DNA from: Doryteuthis pealeii
Lineage: Eukaryota > Mollusca > Cephalopoda > Myopsida > Loliginidae
Direction: 5' to 3'
DNA: 64,000 bases
NCBI GenBank assembly: GCA_023376005.1
Contig: CM042152.1
Coordinates: 71,690,893-71,754,892 of the forward strand
Below are positions 34,766 through 46,597 of the stretch, piece by piece. Position 1 is the first letter of the stretch, and each line of letters starts with the position of its first letter. The notes below the pieces were generated by a model. That model was not told the origin of the DNA. It did not search any database and saw only the letters and a list, made by a program, of their open reading frames with translations. The position numbers and the translations under genes were made by a program.

Positions 34766-35690
34766 GTCAATATGAATTATCATAATGCCTTCTTTTTTTT
34801 TTAATATAATTGGAACCTTGTTAAGATCATTACCTAGTGATACGTATTTGCAAAGTATAATAGAAAATATTTGTGACTGGAAAAGTTCTCAATTATGATG
34901 CTTCTTCAGTTCATATTTCATATAACTTATAATAATATTAACTCATTGATGGGAATATTTGATTCTTTGCTAAAAATTCTGATAACTAAACTTTATACCT
35001 TTTATTGATCAGTGTATTGATGGCTTAGTTGTTATTTTGAAAATCTTTGCTTCAACCAATTTATGAAAATAAATACAAACTGTTGACAATATAGAAATTT
35101 TACTTGTGCTTTTCACAGGTTGATGTTCTTAAAATTATGTACTGTGATTTTAATATAAAATAGGAGAAAGGGTATTGTGCAAGATTAATTCAATGTTATA
35201 TATTTGTAGATAATTGATTAGAATGAAGTGATCGAATTGTATACTTTGATATATAGATGTGTGTGCAGTTGTTTATGTGTATGTGTATGTCCATAGCAAT
35301 GTTCATGACAATCGGTTGTGTCTGATATGTCTACTCTACCACAAAGTAATGTTTACCATCCCATACTTAAAGATCTTTTCAGATAGTAACCACCTTCTAC
35401 CTGCAATGTTTACTGTAGCAAATAATATAGGAAGGGAGAATGTAATACTACTATATAATGGAGAATAGTTTGCATTTCTGTCTGAAGCTGAAACTACGTC
35501 ACGGCTTAGTCACAGATTCCACAATAATCTGTAGCATTATCAATGAGAACCTAATTTATAATCAATTTGAGTATACTTAAATATTAAGGAACAAATTGCT
35601 TTATATACAGTATAAGGTTGGGTTTGTAATATTTGATGGCCTAGACGATTTTTAACAAATCTTTCAATAAATGCAGGTTTAGTTATATAC
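34766..35690. other. Intron; first part duplicated after other PT exons
   Basis: 34766-35030 is paralogous to 19300-20010 (minus the 19497-19919 insert) and 18309-18560. After 35040 no exon, gene or repeat was recognised. Confidence 0.6.
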
Positions 35691-38600
35691 ATTTTTACAT
35701 AGGATTATTATTATTGTATTTATAATTATTTTAATATATAAAGGTTTGCGATAAATTTATCTATAGATAAGCAAAAGACACTTATTCATACCTTACATTA
35801 AATTCTTATGTGTATTATTTTCTCGTAAGACTCAGTTTCCGGTAAGGAAAACACTTTAAAATTCTGAGATAATAGAGTTATTAAATTATACAGATATTAA
35901 AAAGTAATTTTTTTTTTATCCATTCATTCAATTAAAATACAATTGTAGAATTGTGTAAATATTTATTTTAAAATCTTTTCTTCACATCGTTTGTTTAAAC
36001 AAAAATGTAAACAACATTCATATGGCTTTACAAATAGGCGCTGCATGAAAAATTTATAGATAAAAAAAATTTTTATTTTTCGCTGTACCTTCACAAATAT
36101 AACAGTATTTTTATTTCAAATTTATAAATCCTATTAGGAATTTTAAAAAAATGTTTACGTTTATTTTTAATTTAAAATTTTTTTTACGTTAGAACATATT
36201 ACTAATGTTATTTTCATTCAGCAATATATTTATTTAAATTAATTGTTAGCGAGAAATTAATTAGTATTTTGTCTCAATGTTTAAACAATATACATTCATC
36301 AATAAGAGGAATACTATTCTGTATAGATGATTGAAATAGCATTTTACTTCGAGTTTGTATAAATTTGTTTTGTTTTTAAAAATTAAATAATAAATTATTT
36401 GGCGGACCTGAGCATCTGAACACACCACTAAATTTTTGTTTTTAATTTTTTTCTTTTTCTTCAATGGAATATTATTGATTACACACCAATCTATCAGACT
36501 GTAAAAAAAAATTCCAAAAAGTTATTTATTTTTCGATTTTCAGGGGTGCCATATTTCCCGTATAAGTTATTGTAAATCAATCCCCCAATCGGAACTGCTG
36601 AAAAAAATTTCTTTGTAATTTTTTTCTTTCTTCAATGGAATATTATCGATTACACACCAATCTATCAGATTGTAAAAAAAAAAATTCTAAAAAGTTATTT
36701 ATTTTTCGAGTTTTCAGGGGTGCTCATTTCCCTGTATATAAGTTTATAAGTAAATCAATCCCCCATATTGGAACCGCTCTATCTTAACAGTGTGCTGAAC
36801 TTCACAAACGTGTCAAAATCTAAGTTGACGGAGAGAAACAGAACCCACAAATTTTGTAATAAAACTGTTAATTTTGAACCTAGCGGGTTTAGGGTAGGGG
36901 TTAGGTTAGGTGTTGGTTAGGGTTAGGGGTTGATGTTTGGTGTTTAAGTAGTTTAATGGGAAATTAAATAAATAATTTAGGTTCTGTTTTTCTGGGCCAC
37001 CCAAACTTTGACACCTTGTGCAAGTCAAGTTCGAGTGTTCCGATATGGGGATCGATTACTATAAAACTTTTACGGGGAAATGAGCACCCTGAAACTCAAA
37101 AAAATAAGAACTTTAAGAATTTTTAAAAAAATCTGATAGATTTGTTGTATTGATAATTAATGCATTGAAGGAAGAAAAAAAAGAAATAAAGAAATTTTTT
37201 ATTTTTTTTAGCAGTTCCGATATGGGGATTGATTTACGATAACGAATACAGGGAACTGAGCACCCTGAAAACTCAAAAAATAAATAACTTTTGAATTTTT
37301 TTTTTTCACAAATCTGATAGATTTTGTGCAATCAATAATAATCCATTGAAAGAAAGAAAAAAAAATTAAAAACAGAAATTTAGATGGTGGTCCAGATGCT
37401 CAGGTCCGCCAATTATTTCATTTAATGCTTACTTTAATGGATATAATTATTAAATCTCTAAGAAATGAATTAAGAGTGTAACAACATATATTATATTCAT
37501 TAATTTATTGTACAAACATTTTTACATAAACTAAGCAAAGAACACCATCTGGGCGTTATAAAATTAATTTTTGAAAGATATTGTTGGAGTAAAATTCCAT
37601 ATAAGAGGGTTTTATTATTGGTAAATCGTCAAATTTATTAAAGGAGTAAAGAAAAAATGAAACCATTTGAAATTGAAACTTTTTACTCTTTAATGAATTT
37701 GATGATTTTAATTACAAAAATCATTAAATGTTGAAACGTCCTTTTAAAGTTTTTGCATTTGTTTTTTTTTACTTATTGATTTATTAATTTTACTGGATAC
37801 TACCCCTCTGACATTGAATTTTAACTCCCACTCCCATGCAGCTATATCTTTCAAAAGTTTATTTTTTACACCACCCAAAGGGCAGTTTTGTTATGCTAGC
37901 TTATTAAATATATTGTAGCGAGAAATTAATAGTATTTTGTTCAATGTTTAAACAATTACACATTCATCAATAAGCGGAATACTATTCTGTATTAGCATGA
38001 TTGAAAATAGCATTTTACTTCGAGTTTATATAAGTTTTGTTTTGTTTTAAGATTAAATAAAAAAATTATTCAATTTAATGCTTACTTAATGTATATAAAT
38101 TTATAAAATTTATAAATCTCTAAGAAAGATGAATAAGAGTGTAACAACATAGTATATATATTAATTTATTGTACAAACATTTTACAATAAACTAGCAAAA
38201 AACGCCATCTGGGCGGTTATAACAAATTAATTTTGAAAGATATTATCTGAGTTAAAAATTTCCATATAAGAGGGTTTGTATTATCGTATAATCATCGAAT
38301 TTATTAAAGAGTAAAGAAAAAATGAACCATTTGAAATGAAACTTGCTTCTTTCCCTCTCAAATCAAAATGTTGCAGCATTATTGATTGTAATTAATAATA
38401 TTTATCAATGACAGTATTGTGATTGTAACAACAGTAAATAATTTTAGTCACAAATTGATACTGAATCTATTATCAAAAGATTTTATTATTGAAGAAAATT
38501 TTTAAAGAATTTATATTTTACAGAATTGTACCAAATAAAATTTAGTTGAATTTAAATCTATAAATTAGATATTTTATTCCTCCGATTAAAAAAAAATTAA

Positions 38601-40290
38601 TATTAGTATATTTAGCATTTAAAAGATGATTTAAGTATCATTACTCATATTTTATTTCATATAATATTTATTACACTAAAACTAAATGTTTATCAAATGT
38701 AAAATAAATAAGTGATGGATTTATTGTTTTTTATTTCAAAATTTTTAAAATAATCAAAACCATAAAAAAATCATTTATATAGTTAATTATTTTATTCATG
38801 ATAAACTAATTAATTTATTATTAGATATTATTTCAGGAAAAATTTTGGTGTAGAAAAGTTAACTTTCCTAATTTCTATTTCAAATTGTTTATTTTTTACT
38901 CCTTTAATGAATTTGGTGATTTTAATTACTAAAATCATTAAATGTTGAATGTCTTTAAAGTTTTTGCAGATTTGCATGTTGTTTTTTATTACTTTAATGA
39001 TTATTAATTTTACTTGGATACTACCCCTCTGACATTGAATTTTTAATCCCACTCCCCTCAGGCATATCTTTCAAAAGTTTATTTTACACCACCTGAAGCA
39101 GTTTTGTTATGCTAGCTCATTTAAATATATTGTAGAGAAATTAATAGTATTTTGTTCAATGTTTAAACAATACACATTCCAATAAGCGAATTACTATTCT
39201 GTATTAGATGATTGAAAATAGCATTACTTCGAGTTTATATAAATTTTTTTTGTTTTAAAGATTAAATAAATGAAAGTTATTCAATTTAATGCTACTTAAT
39301 GTATATAAAATTATAAAATTTATTAATCTCCTAAGAAAATGAATTAAGAGTGTAACAACAATATATATTAATATTGTATTAAACATTTTACATAAACTAG
39401 CAAAAAAACGCCATCTGGCGTTATTAGAAATAATTTTTGAAATTTATATCTGAGTTAAAATTTCTAAAAAGGGTTTTATTATCGGTATAATCATCGAATT
39501 TATTAAAGGAGTAAAAAGAAATTGAAACCATTTGAAATGGAAACTTGCTCTTTCCCTCTCCAATCAAAATGTTGCATGCATCTATATTTTATGATTAAAT
39601 AATATTTGATCAATACAGTATTGTGATGTAAGCCGTGACATAGCTTTTAGTCACAGACAAATTGATACGAATCTATTATCAAAAGATTTATTTATGAAGA
39701 AAATTTTTAAAGAATTTAATTTTACAGAATTGTACCAAATAAAATTTAGTTGAAAAATAAATCTATAAATTAGATATTTTTTATCCTCCGATTTAAAAAA
39801 ATTAATATTAAGATTATTTAGCATTTAAATATGATTTAAGTATCATTACTCTATTTTATTTTATATAATATTTATTTACACTAAAAAAATGTAAAATAAA
39901 TAAGTGAATCTTTATTGTTTTTTATTCAAAATTTTTAGAAATAATTCAAACAATAAAAATCATTTTGTACAGTTAATTGTTTTATTCATTGATAAACTAA
40001 TTTAATTTTATTATTAAATATTATTTCAGGAAAAATTTTGTGTAGAAAGTTAACTTTCCTAATTTCTATTTCAAATTGTATTTTTTACTCCTTTAATGAA
40101 TTTGGTGATTTTAATACTAAAATCATTAAATGTTGAATTGCCTTTTAAAGTTTTGGCATATTTTGGCATTGTTGTTTTTTTATTCTTTAATTGATTATTA
40201 ATTTTACTTGGATAACTACCCCTCTGAATTGAATTTTTATTCCCACTTCCCTCAGCTATATCTTCAAAAGTTTATTTTTATAAGTTTTTT
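35691..40290. repeat. AT-rich satellite, units of about 1.2 kb
   Basis: The landmark GACATTGAATTTT(T)AA followed by TCCCACTCCC occurs near 37812, 39031 and (diverged) 40226, a period of about 1.2 kb. Each unit also carries TTTTGTTCAATGTTTAAACAA, ATTACTTCGAGTTT and AAAACGCCATCTGG-type blocks. A further, shorter unit around 35950-37790 is interrupted by the 36400-37411 element and lacks about 530 bp. Adjacent units differ mainly by single-base gaps, the signature of uncorrected long reads. No coding content. Confidence 0.75.
36400..37411. mobile_element. 1.0-kb foldback element with TTAGGG-like centre
   Basis: Perfect tips TGGCGGACCTGAGCATCTG (36400-36418) and its complement ending at 37411, flanked by ATTATT on both sides (36394-36399, 37412-37417). 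Sister satellite units at about 38060-38085 and 39265-39290 show the uninterrupted ATTATTCAATTTAATG site. The arms run about 480 bp and each contains an internal duplication of roughly 185 bp (AATGGAATATTAT..., TCAATCCCCCA). The centre at about 36885-36945 carries GGTTAGGGTTAGGGG-type telomere-like units. Non-coding. Confidence 0.85.
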
Positions 40291-40356
40291 TTAGCTATAT
40301 TAATAGACTAAACATATTTATATACCGTTATCTAACCCAAATTAGCTCCCTTCTAG

Positions 40357-40430
40357 ATGCATCTGAAAACGAAGATTTTTGGAGTAGAATCTGTGGTAAT
40401 ATTAAAGAAATGAACAGAAGATTAGATCAT
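40357..40430 (+). CDS. Possible isolated exon (74 nt), unknown product
   Basis: Acceptor CCCTTCTAG, donor GTAAGT, phase 1 to 0. It reads (x)ASENEDFWSRICGNIKEMNRRLDH, a soluble, charged, helix-like sequence unlike exons A, B or PT. Both splice signals are good and there is no stop, but no homologue was recognised and 74 nt can be open by chance. It could be an exon of the host gene, of an overlapping gene, or of a repeat. Confidence 0.3.
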
Positions 40431-41600
40431 GTAAGTGACTTGAACAGCTATGTTTTTTCTTAGTTTCCTGGATTAGGGCAGATAACAGGGTTATACTATT
40501 ACATCCCTCTGTTACACAAAGATTTTTTTCATTTTTACAAAAAATAAATTTTCTGTTGTGTTCCCACAGAATTTTTCTTTTTACAAGAAATATGAAATGA
40601 TGGAAAAAATGTTTTTTCGTTTTATTTGCTAAATCTTGTAGGTAGCCTTATTATATGACAGATTAATTGTTTGTTTGTAGTGTCAGCCATGTGTAATGTG
40701 TTTCATGTGGGACATGTTTGCATTGTTGCGGGTTGGGATGAGTATTCAGTATTTTTGTTTGTCATTTGTGATAGGTGATTCCACTCTGGATTTAGTGATC
40801 TTAGTGGATACACCTCATACATTGTGACTTTAGATGGTCAGTGTGTTTTTGGTTTCTGTGGAAAACCTGTCCAGATATAGTCTGAACTGTCTATACTCCT
40901 CGGTTCAGTGTTCATTTGCATGACAACTGCGGGGCTCCATTCTATTTGCCTCTTATAGTGCACTCTGACACATTTTCCTATTTAGTTATCAGGAGATTTT
41001 CCATGCTGATATAAGTACCTTTCTGTCCAGCTTCCTATCAGCTGATTATTCCTCTTTTTGTGTATTGTGGTTGTAGAGTAGTACGACCGAATAATATTGG
41101 ACCGGGACACCCTTGGACAGTCACCGGCATCACCTGCAATAATAGACTCTACCAGCACGTGCAAGCATGGAGGGAACTAATATAAACAGCTTCCTCCTCC
41201 AAGCCAGCAGTCACATTTTGCCGTCGAACCGTTACAGTGTTAGTACAATTTTACTGGATAGTTGCTACCGGATTTCTCGTTAAATATCAGTTTCCTCTGG
41301 TGACAGGATTTTGTAATTATCAGAGTTGTTTGGAGCATTAGCAATCACATTTCAATGTACAGCGGCTCATTTAGCCTCTTTGATGTTCTGCTATATTGAA
41401 ACCGCCTAAATGAATTATGATCGCAGATGGCTTTAATGCTTTCATTAGTTGCATAATTTGTTATGAAGACATACAGATTACAAAGTATTTCAATAAATCT
41501 TTATTTCCATACAAATGCAGCTTGAACTGCAATTTAAAATGAAACTTGCATAAGTAGCATACAAGCATTTAGCTGAAAAACGCTGACATTTTCAAAATTT
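40431..41600. other. Unclassified, less AT-rich sequence
   Basis: 40680-41260 has a higher GC content than the introns and looks like a repeat remnant (short minus-strand frames only, one of 60 codons at 40982-41164), but I recognised no domain. Confidence 0.4.
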
Positions 41601-42860
41601 GCGACCTTAATCAGTTCAATTTGCAATTTCTCGAGTATTTCTAACCATCTTAAAAAAAATTTATATGGTTGGAAAGAGCATTGATAGATCTCCTAATTAT
41701 GTAACTTTATTGGTTTCATCAATTGAATTATATTTTACAGTTAGTTAAAACGTATTTTCGTTCGAACAGATTAAAACAAAAATATGACCTTTTTTTTTTT
41801 TAGGATAAATTACACGCTTTTTTGTTTTCAAAATCAAAGTGGCTAATCTTTATCAATATTCTTGAATTTTGCACTCAAATAGAAACATCTGGAATACAAA
41901 CGGGTTCTTTTTTTTTGTTCTAGGACCCGTGAAATAAAAATATGAGAAGGCAAAGTTGAAGGCTTATTGTTTAAAAAATGTAAAAGACGCAAAAAGACGC
42001 AATTTGTTCATAATATTAGAGAGTTTAAATTTATTCTATAAAATTGTGAAATTTAAAGATTGCTAAGTGCTTCGGGTTTTTCTCCAAAACTTATGATTTT
42101 GAGAAAAACTTGAATTTAAAACGATTTCGATGTAAAAACACCCTGTCAATGACGTCACAAATCAGACCTTATTGATTTTAAAATCATAATTTCTCGTATA
42201 TTATTGTTCAATCTTGAAAATATTCATATGGTTGAAAAGAAAGAAAATAATATCTCTTAAATATGTAATTGTATTGTTTTATTAATTGAATATTTTTAAC
42301 AAGCGAGTTAAAAAACGTATTTTGCTTAAAAAAAATGAAAATGCGTGATAGGAATTTTTTTCGAGAATACATTTTACACTCTACGTTTCTTTGAAAAATC
42401 TAAGTGGCTAATCTTATCAATATTCTTGAAATTTTGCATTCAATTAGAAGACACCTGGAAGACAAAAGGAGTCTTGTTTGTTCTAGACTCGTGGAAGTAA
42501 AATTACAATAGTGCAAACTCCAAGACTATTTGTTTCAAAATGAGCATGATAAACGAAAAGACGCACTCTGTCCTATGATATTACACAAAGTTTCAGAATT
42601 ATTTTGATATAAAATTTGTAAATTTGAAGAATGTTTAAGTCTTCGGCTTTTTATCAAAATTTGTATTTGAAAAAAAATCTCAAATTTATTTGTCGACGCG
42701 CGTATGACGTATGCCTGTCTATTTCGGCTAGCATTATGCACACAATAAGGTTTTAATTCATTGCTTATTTCAATCGCCAATTTTTAAAATATTTTTACCT
42801 ATGAAAATTAAAAAAACATAATCTTCTAAATATTAACTTTTAGTGGGTTAACAATTGAAT
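41601..42860. repeat. Tandem repeat with unit of about 560 bp
   Basis: AAGTGGCTAATCTT(T)ATCAATATTC occurs near 41839 and 42400; ATATGGTTG(G/A)AAAGA near 41665 and 42228; GTTCTAGGACC/GTTCTAGACTC near 41920 and 42480. A third unit begins near 42780. AT-rich and non-coding. Confidence 0.7.
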
Positions 42861-43069
42861 TATTTTTACGTTCATTTGAATTTTGGAAAAAAAACAACTT
42901 GAAATACGAAAAAAGTAAACAAAAGCAACATTTAGTAAATGTACATTTCAAAATTTGTGCATCGTACATTTCAAAACAAACTATGACCCAGGAAAACAGA
43001 ACCACTAATTTTGTAGATAACCTGTTAACTACAAACCAAACTACTGTTGCGGTGATGCCAGCGACATTG

Positions 43070-44130
43070 CTAGGCCATTAGACTGAGTATTTTGAAGATA
43101 AGTGCAATAATCAAATCCCCTTTCTTTGTGAACTGTAATGAGGGCTTGTTTGCTGATCACCCTCTCTGGAATCTCTTGTTTTCAGAAATATTGCTTTCTC
43201 TTATTATTCCTGGCTGGAGAAGCACTTAACCTCTGCAGAAAAGTGTTTGGAGTAATAACTGACAATTAAAATAAAATTGATCCATCAAAGTGGAACAAGT
43301 CAGTGACCACTATTTTGGTCTTACTGGGATCTCATGTGGATCAGGGTCACAGTGCTCTCATTTTTGGTATTCTTCACTCATATTACATAGCTGAATTAAT
43401 CCTTCAATGTCTGGTTGTTGTGTGCCAGAACACACAGTTTTTGCCCTCAACTGCACTTCTTAATCCCTGGTCATAGTTGATCTTATAAAGTACCTCTGTC
43501 TGCATGGATTTTGGCATAATGATTTGCTCCACCTTTGAATAAGATCCCATTTTCTATGGCTAACTCATCCCGATCATGGCCAGTATGGTCGCATTTCTGC
43601 CAAACTATTTGAATGCATCGGCTCAACCTTGCAGTGTTGGGTCACCCTTTGTTACCTATTGTAACTGTGTTAAATTTTGTACTGAAAATTGAGCAAAATC
43701 AACTTTAATGTCCAGATTGATTGCCGCTTTAACTTCCTTGTCAGGAGCCTGGAAAATCATCTGCTAGTGTCATTTCTTTGCCTGGGTGATAACAATAGTC
43801 ATGTCATACCTTTGTAATTGTAATAGCATTCATGAGTGAGGTTGGACTGGCAATCAAGTTTTTTAGGTTGATCATCTCTAGAGCTTGTGATCGCTATCTA
43901 CTTGGAAGGCACACTCATAATGTACATTTGGAAATGCTCACATCCAAAGATAACTGGTAGGAGCTCCCATTCAATATTATCATACCATTGCTCTGTTTCT
44001 GTCAAGATTTTGATGCAAATGCTATGGGGTTTCCTGCTGCAGGCCTTTATTGATTACAGTTATTTTTCAGGATCAAAGTATCCCGGTAGCATTTCTTTGC
44101 AAATCAGTCTTTGATGTTGATAGGTGCACA
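43070..44130 (-). pseudogene. Gypsy pol fossil, same family as gypsy-1
   Basis: On the minus strand and across many frameshifts: IKDLICKEML, then IAFASKSLTETEQ-like text (about 43995-44045), SDHK...LEMINLKNLIA (about 43850-43900), DELAIENGILFKGG (linker before the integrase finger, about 43540), finger residues about 43430, then IPERVIS and WGFDYCT-like pieces and QSN near 43080. These align in order with gypsy-1 residues on both sides of its deletion and include the segment gypsy-1 has lost. No LTRs were found. Heavily decayed. Confidence 0.7.
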
Positions 44131-44528
44131 AAGCAGGAGTCCTCAGAATCAATAATGTATTATATATAAAATCAATTTTCATATAATGAGAAATTACTCA
44201 TGCATATTCAAAATAAAATGAGGAAAATCCTAGAAGCAACAAGCAACAACAAAGTCCAATTATGAAGTAATAACATTTATTTGCCCAATTGCGATTGACA
44301 AAAAAAGAAGATATAACATATGGGTTTCAGATGAATAAAAAGAATATTCAAAATTATATTTGTTGTGGAATGGTATATAGAAATAATTTATTTTCCAGCT
44401 TCATAAGACAAAATAAGATGAGATAGAGGGGTGAGAGTTTAACAGTCTTACTGAACTTCAATAAATATTGGTAGCAGTCCATTGTTTCTTTTTTTTTTTC
44501 CTATAAGCATTCTGCTTCACTTATTGTC

Positions 44529-44998
44529 TCATGACAAATCAGTGATGTTTGGGCCAAATAGTTCTCTTTTAATACAAAGATTTCTTTCTGATATAAAGGT
44601 TGCAAAAACCTTGTATTCTATTGTATTTAAGAGGCGTTTTATCTGCTGCTGAATTGCCATTAAATGACATTTTCTCAAATCATTGATACAACTCACACAG
44701 TCACCCTGACAAGCATTTACTGAGTGGACATGTTGCTGCATTCCTATCATTATGCCTGTGTGGTGATTCCTTGTATTTCCCTGTGTTCAGTTTAAATTTT
44801 AGCTCCTATGTGAACATGTATTGTGGGTGTCTTCCTTTTTTTCCTTGTTTGTGTTGCATATTTTTGCACAGTGTTGTTCTGTTTACATACTGAACATGTT
44901 GTTACCACATGGGACACTTTCCTTTTTGGTGGAATGCAGCTGCCACATCGCTTACAGGTAGCTGTATCTAAAAGCATCAATTTCCAGTTCTTCCACAT
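44529..44998 (-). CDS. Possible zinc-ribbon ORF (Rpr2/Rpp21/SNM1-like) on the minus strand
   Basis: The frame 44998-44792 (68 codons) reads TCKRCGSCIPPKRKVSH, then VVTTCSVCKQNNTVQKY and a basic tail TRKKRKTP. CX2C, then 'VV-TC--C', is the pattern of RNase P/MRP subunit Rpp21/SNM1 zinc ribbons. A second frame (44750-44529, 73 codons) holds CQGDCVSC and a mixed charged tail with no known match. There is an in-frame stop upstream of the 44998 Met and no clear splice acceptor, so it may be an exon end, a retrocopy fragment or chance. I put Rpp21/SNM1 as a weak suggestion. Confidence 0.3.
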
Positions 44999-45009
44999 TA
45001 GATTTTAGC

Positions 45010-46328
45010 CAGTTGCTTCAGGTGACAATTGAAGCTTCATGACTTCTTCCTTCAATCCTTCTCCTTTTTGCTAACAATGTTTTGCAACTCTTGGTGCTTC
45101 ATTCTGTAATAACCTGTTTTATAACATTCTTTGTCTAATGTAGAAGTTGAGATTTTAATGCTGCTTAAAATACCTGAATGAATCTACCAGATTTATGGAT
45201 GTCCAGCAAATTATCAGTTGCATGCACTTCTTATCCATTCTGAAATACAATTATGTAAATACAGTAACAATTAAATGTATGACATTTACTTATTTAGTTT
45301 CACTGAAAAGTGTTCAATGCAAACGCTCTTTTTTCTTATCCATTCATTTTTATAACTTTTTACAAATGCGCCACCTGTTCTCCACGTGCATTTGTTTTTT
45401 TATAGTCTGACTGTTCTGTCCAGAATGTTCAAAGTGTCTAACTCAATTTGACTGACATAATCTTTACCTTTTTTATAAGTATTGTGACATTTTCTATATC
45501 CTCTGGATTATTTTCATCCCACTTTTGCTCACCATGTGAATATTAAAGAAAGACAAGAAGACATACGATGGCAAGACAACAATCTATATTTCTGAGTCCG
45601 ATTGATAGGAGATTAACTGGTCATAGCTATTACAGATACCTAATGCTAGACTTTAATGAATGTTTTAAGTTGTAAAATCTTCTTTATGTAAGTTTTAATG
45701 TAATCTTGGTTTATTTCATTAGATGCACATAAACATAACTTTTGCTTAAATATAATACAAAGAGAATACAAGTATCATAAGATTATGAAATAGATTATAT
45801 AAGGAAAAGAATAGTTTAATTCTGTATGCAGATACCTAATAGTAGACTTTTAATGAATGATATATTAGTTTGTAAAATCTTCTTTATGTAAGTTTATGTA
45901 ATCTGTATTTCATTAGAATCACATAAACATTTTACTTTGCTAAATAGAAATAGTAAGAGAATACAAGTATCCGTAAGATTTGAAATTAGATATATAGGAA
46001 AAAAAATAGATCNTTCTATGGCGCATCCATTTTTATTTATAAAGAAAGAGGACATGCTACACAGGAAAAAATATAATAAGAAAGAAAGAGAGTAAGGAAA
46101 GATAGAGAGAGGGGAGCAATTGATGCTAAACTGTTTCAGATCGAACATAATGAAAAGAAGAAAGAGTGTTAAATCAAGATTAGTATACGTATTACATATT
46201 AAACAAGTTTGCAATAGCTCTTTTAAGTAAACATGTCAAACATTTAATAATTAAATGATCATACTGTTGTATATCAACAGGTCCTGCTAATAATAGGGCT
46301 ATTCAATTTGCTGTGTTGATTTTCACAG
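45010..46328. other. Intron with imperfect 200-bp duplication and an N
   Basis: About 45636-45830 and 45832-46012 are near-copies (AGATACCTAATG/AGTAGACTTT..., GTAAAATCTTCTTTATGTAA, GAGAATACAAGTATC), differing mostly by missing bases, and the second copy ends at the only N of the window (46013). This looks like a join of unpolished and polished sequence. 45010-45630 has no recognised gene. Confidence 0.65.
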
Positions 46329-46597
46329 AACCATGTAATCAAAATTGAAATATCACATCTTTGGAAATTAATCAGCACTGTGAATATTACTACATCAAGC
46401 CAACCACTGAACAAAGTTAGTCCAACTGGTTGTGGTGGAGAACTTTTTGTTTTAGAAAGCAAATTATCTTAGTCATCAATAACATTGATATTCAACCTAG
46501 CAATCTTTTTAGTTGGAAATTCTTAATGGCTGCAATATTAAAGGATTTATTGATATGCGGATAACTTTTGAAAATAGTTCAGTTCAGTTGATATTTG
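46329..46597 (+). pseudogene. Module 3 exon A, frame disrupted
   Basis: Acceptor TTTTCACAG, donor GTGAGT, 269 nt, exactly the length of intact sister exons. It begins EPCNQN (Cys in place). Motifs follow in shifting frames: NITTSSQPLNKVSPTGCGGELFV, INNIDIQPSN and, at the end, NIKGFIDMRITFENSSVQL, matching the order of the 24628 and 59625 exons (including the GG-x-x-F core). Read in one frame it has several stops. Equal total length with internal shifts means compensating gains and losses, which fits sequencing or consensus errors close to the N at 46013 at least as well as pseudogene decay. Confidence 0.65.
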
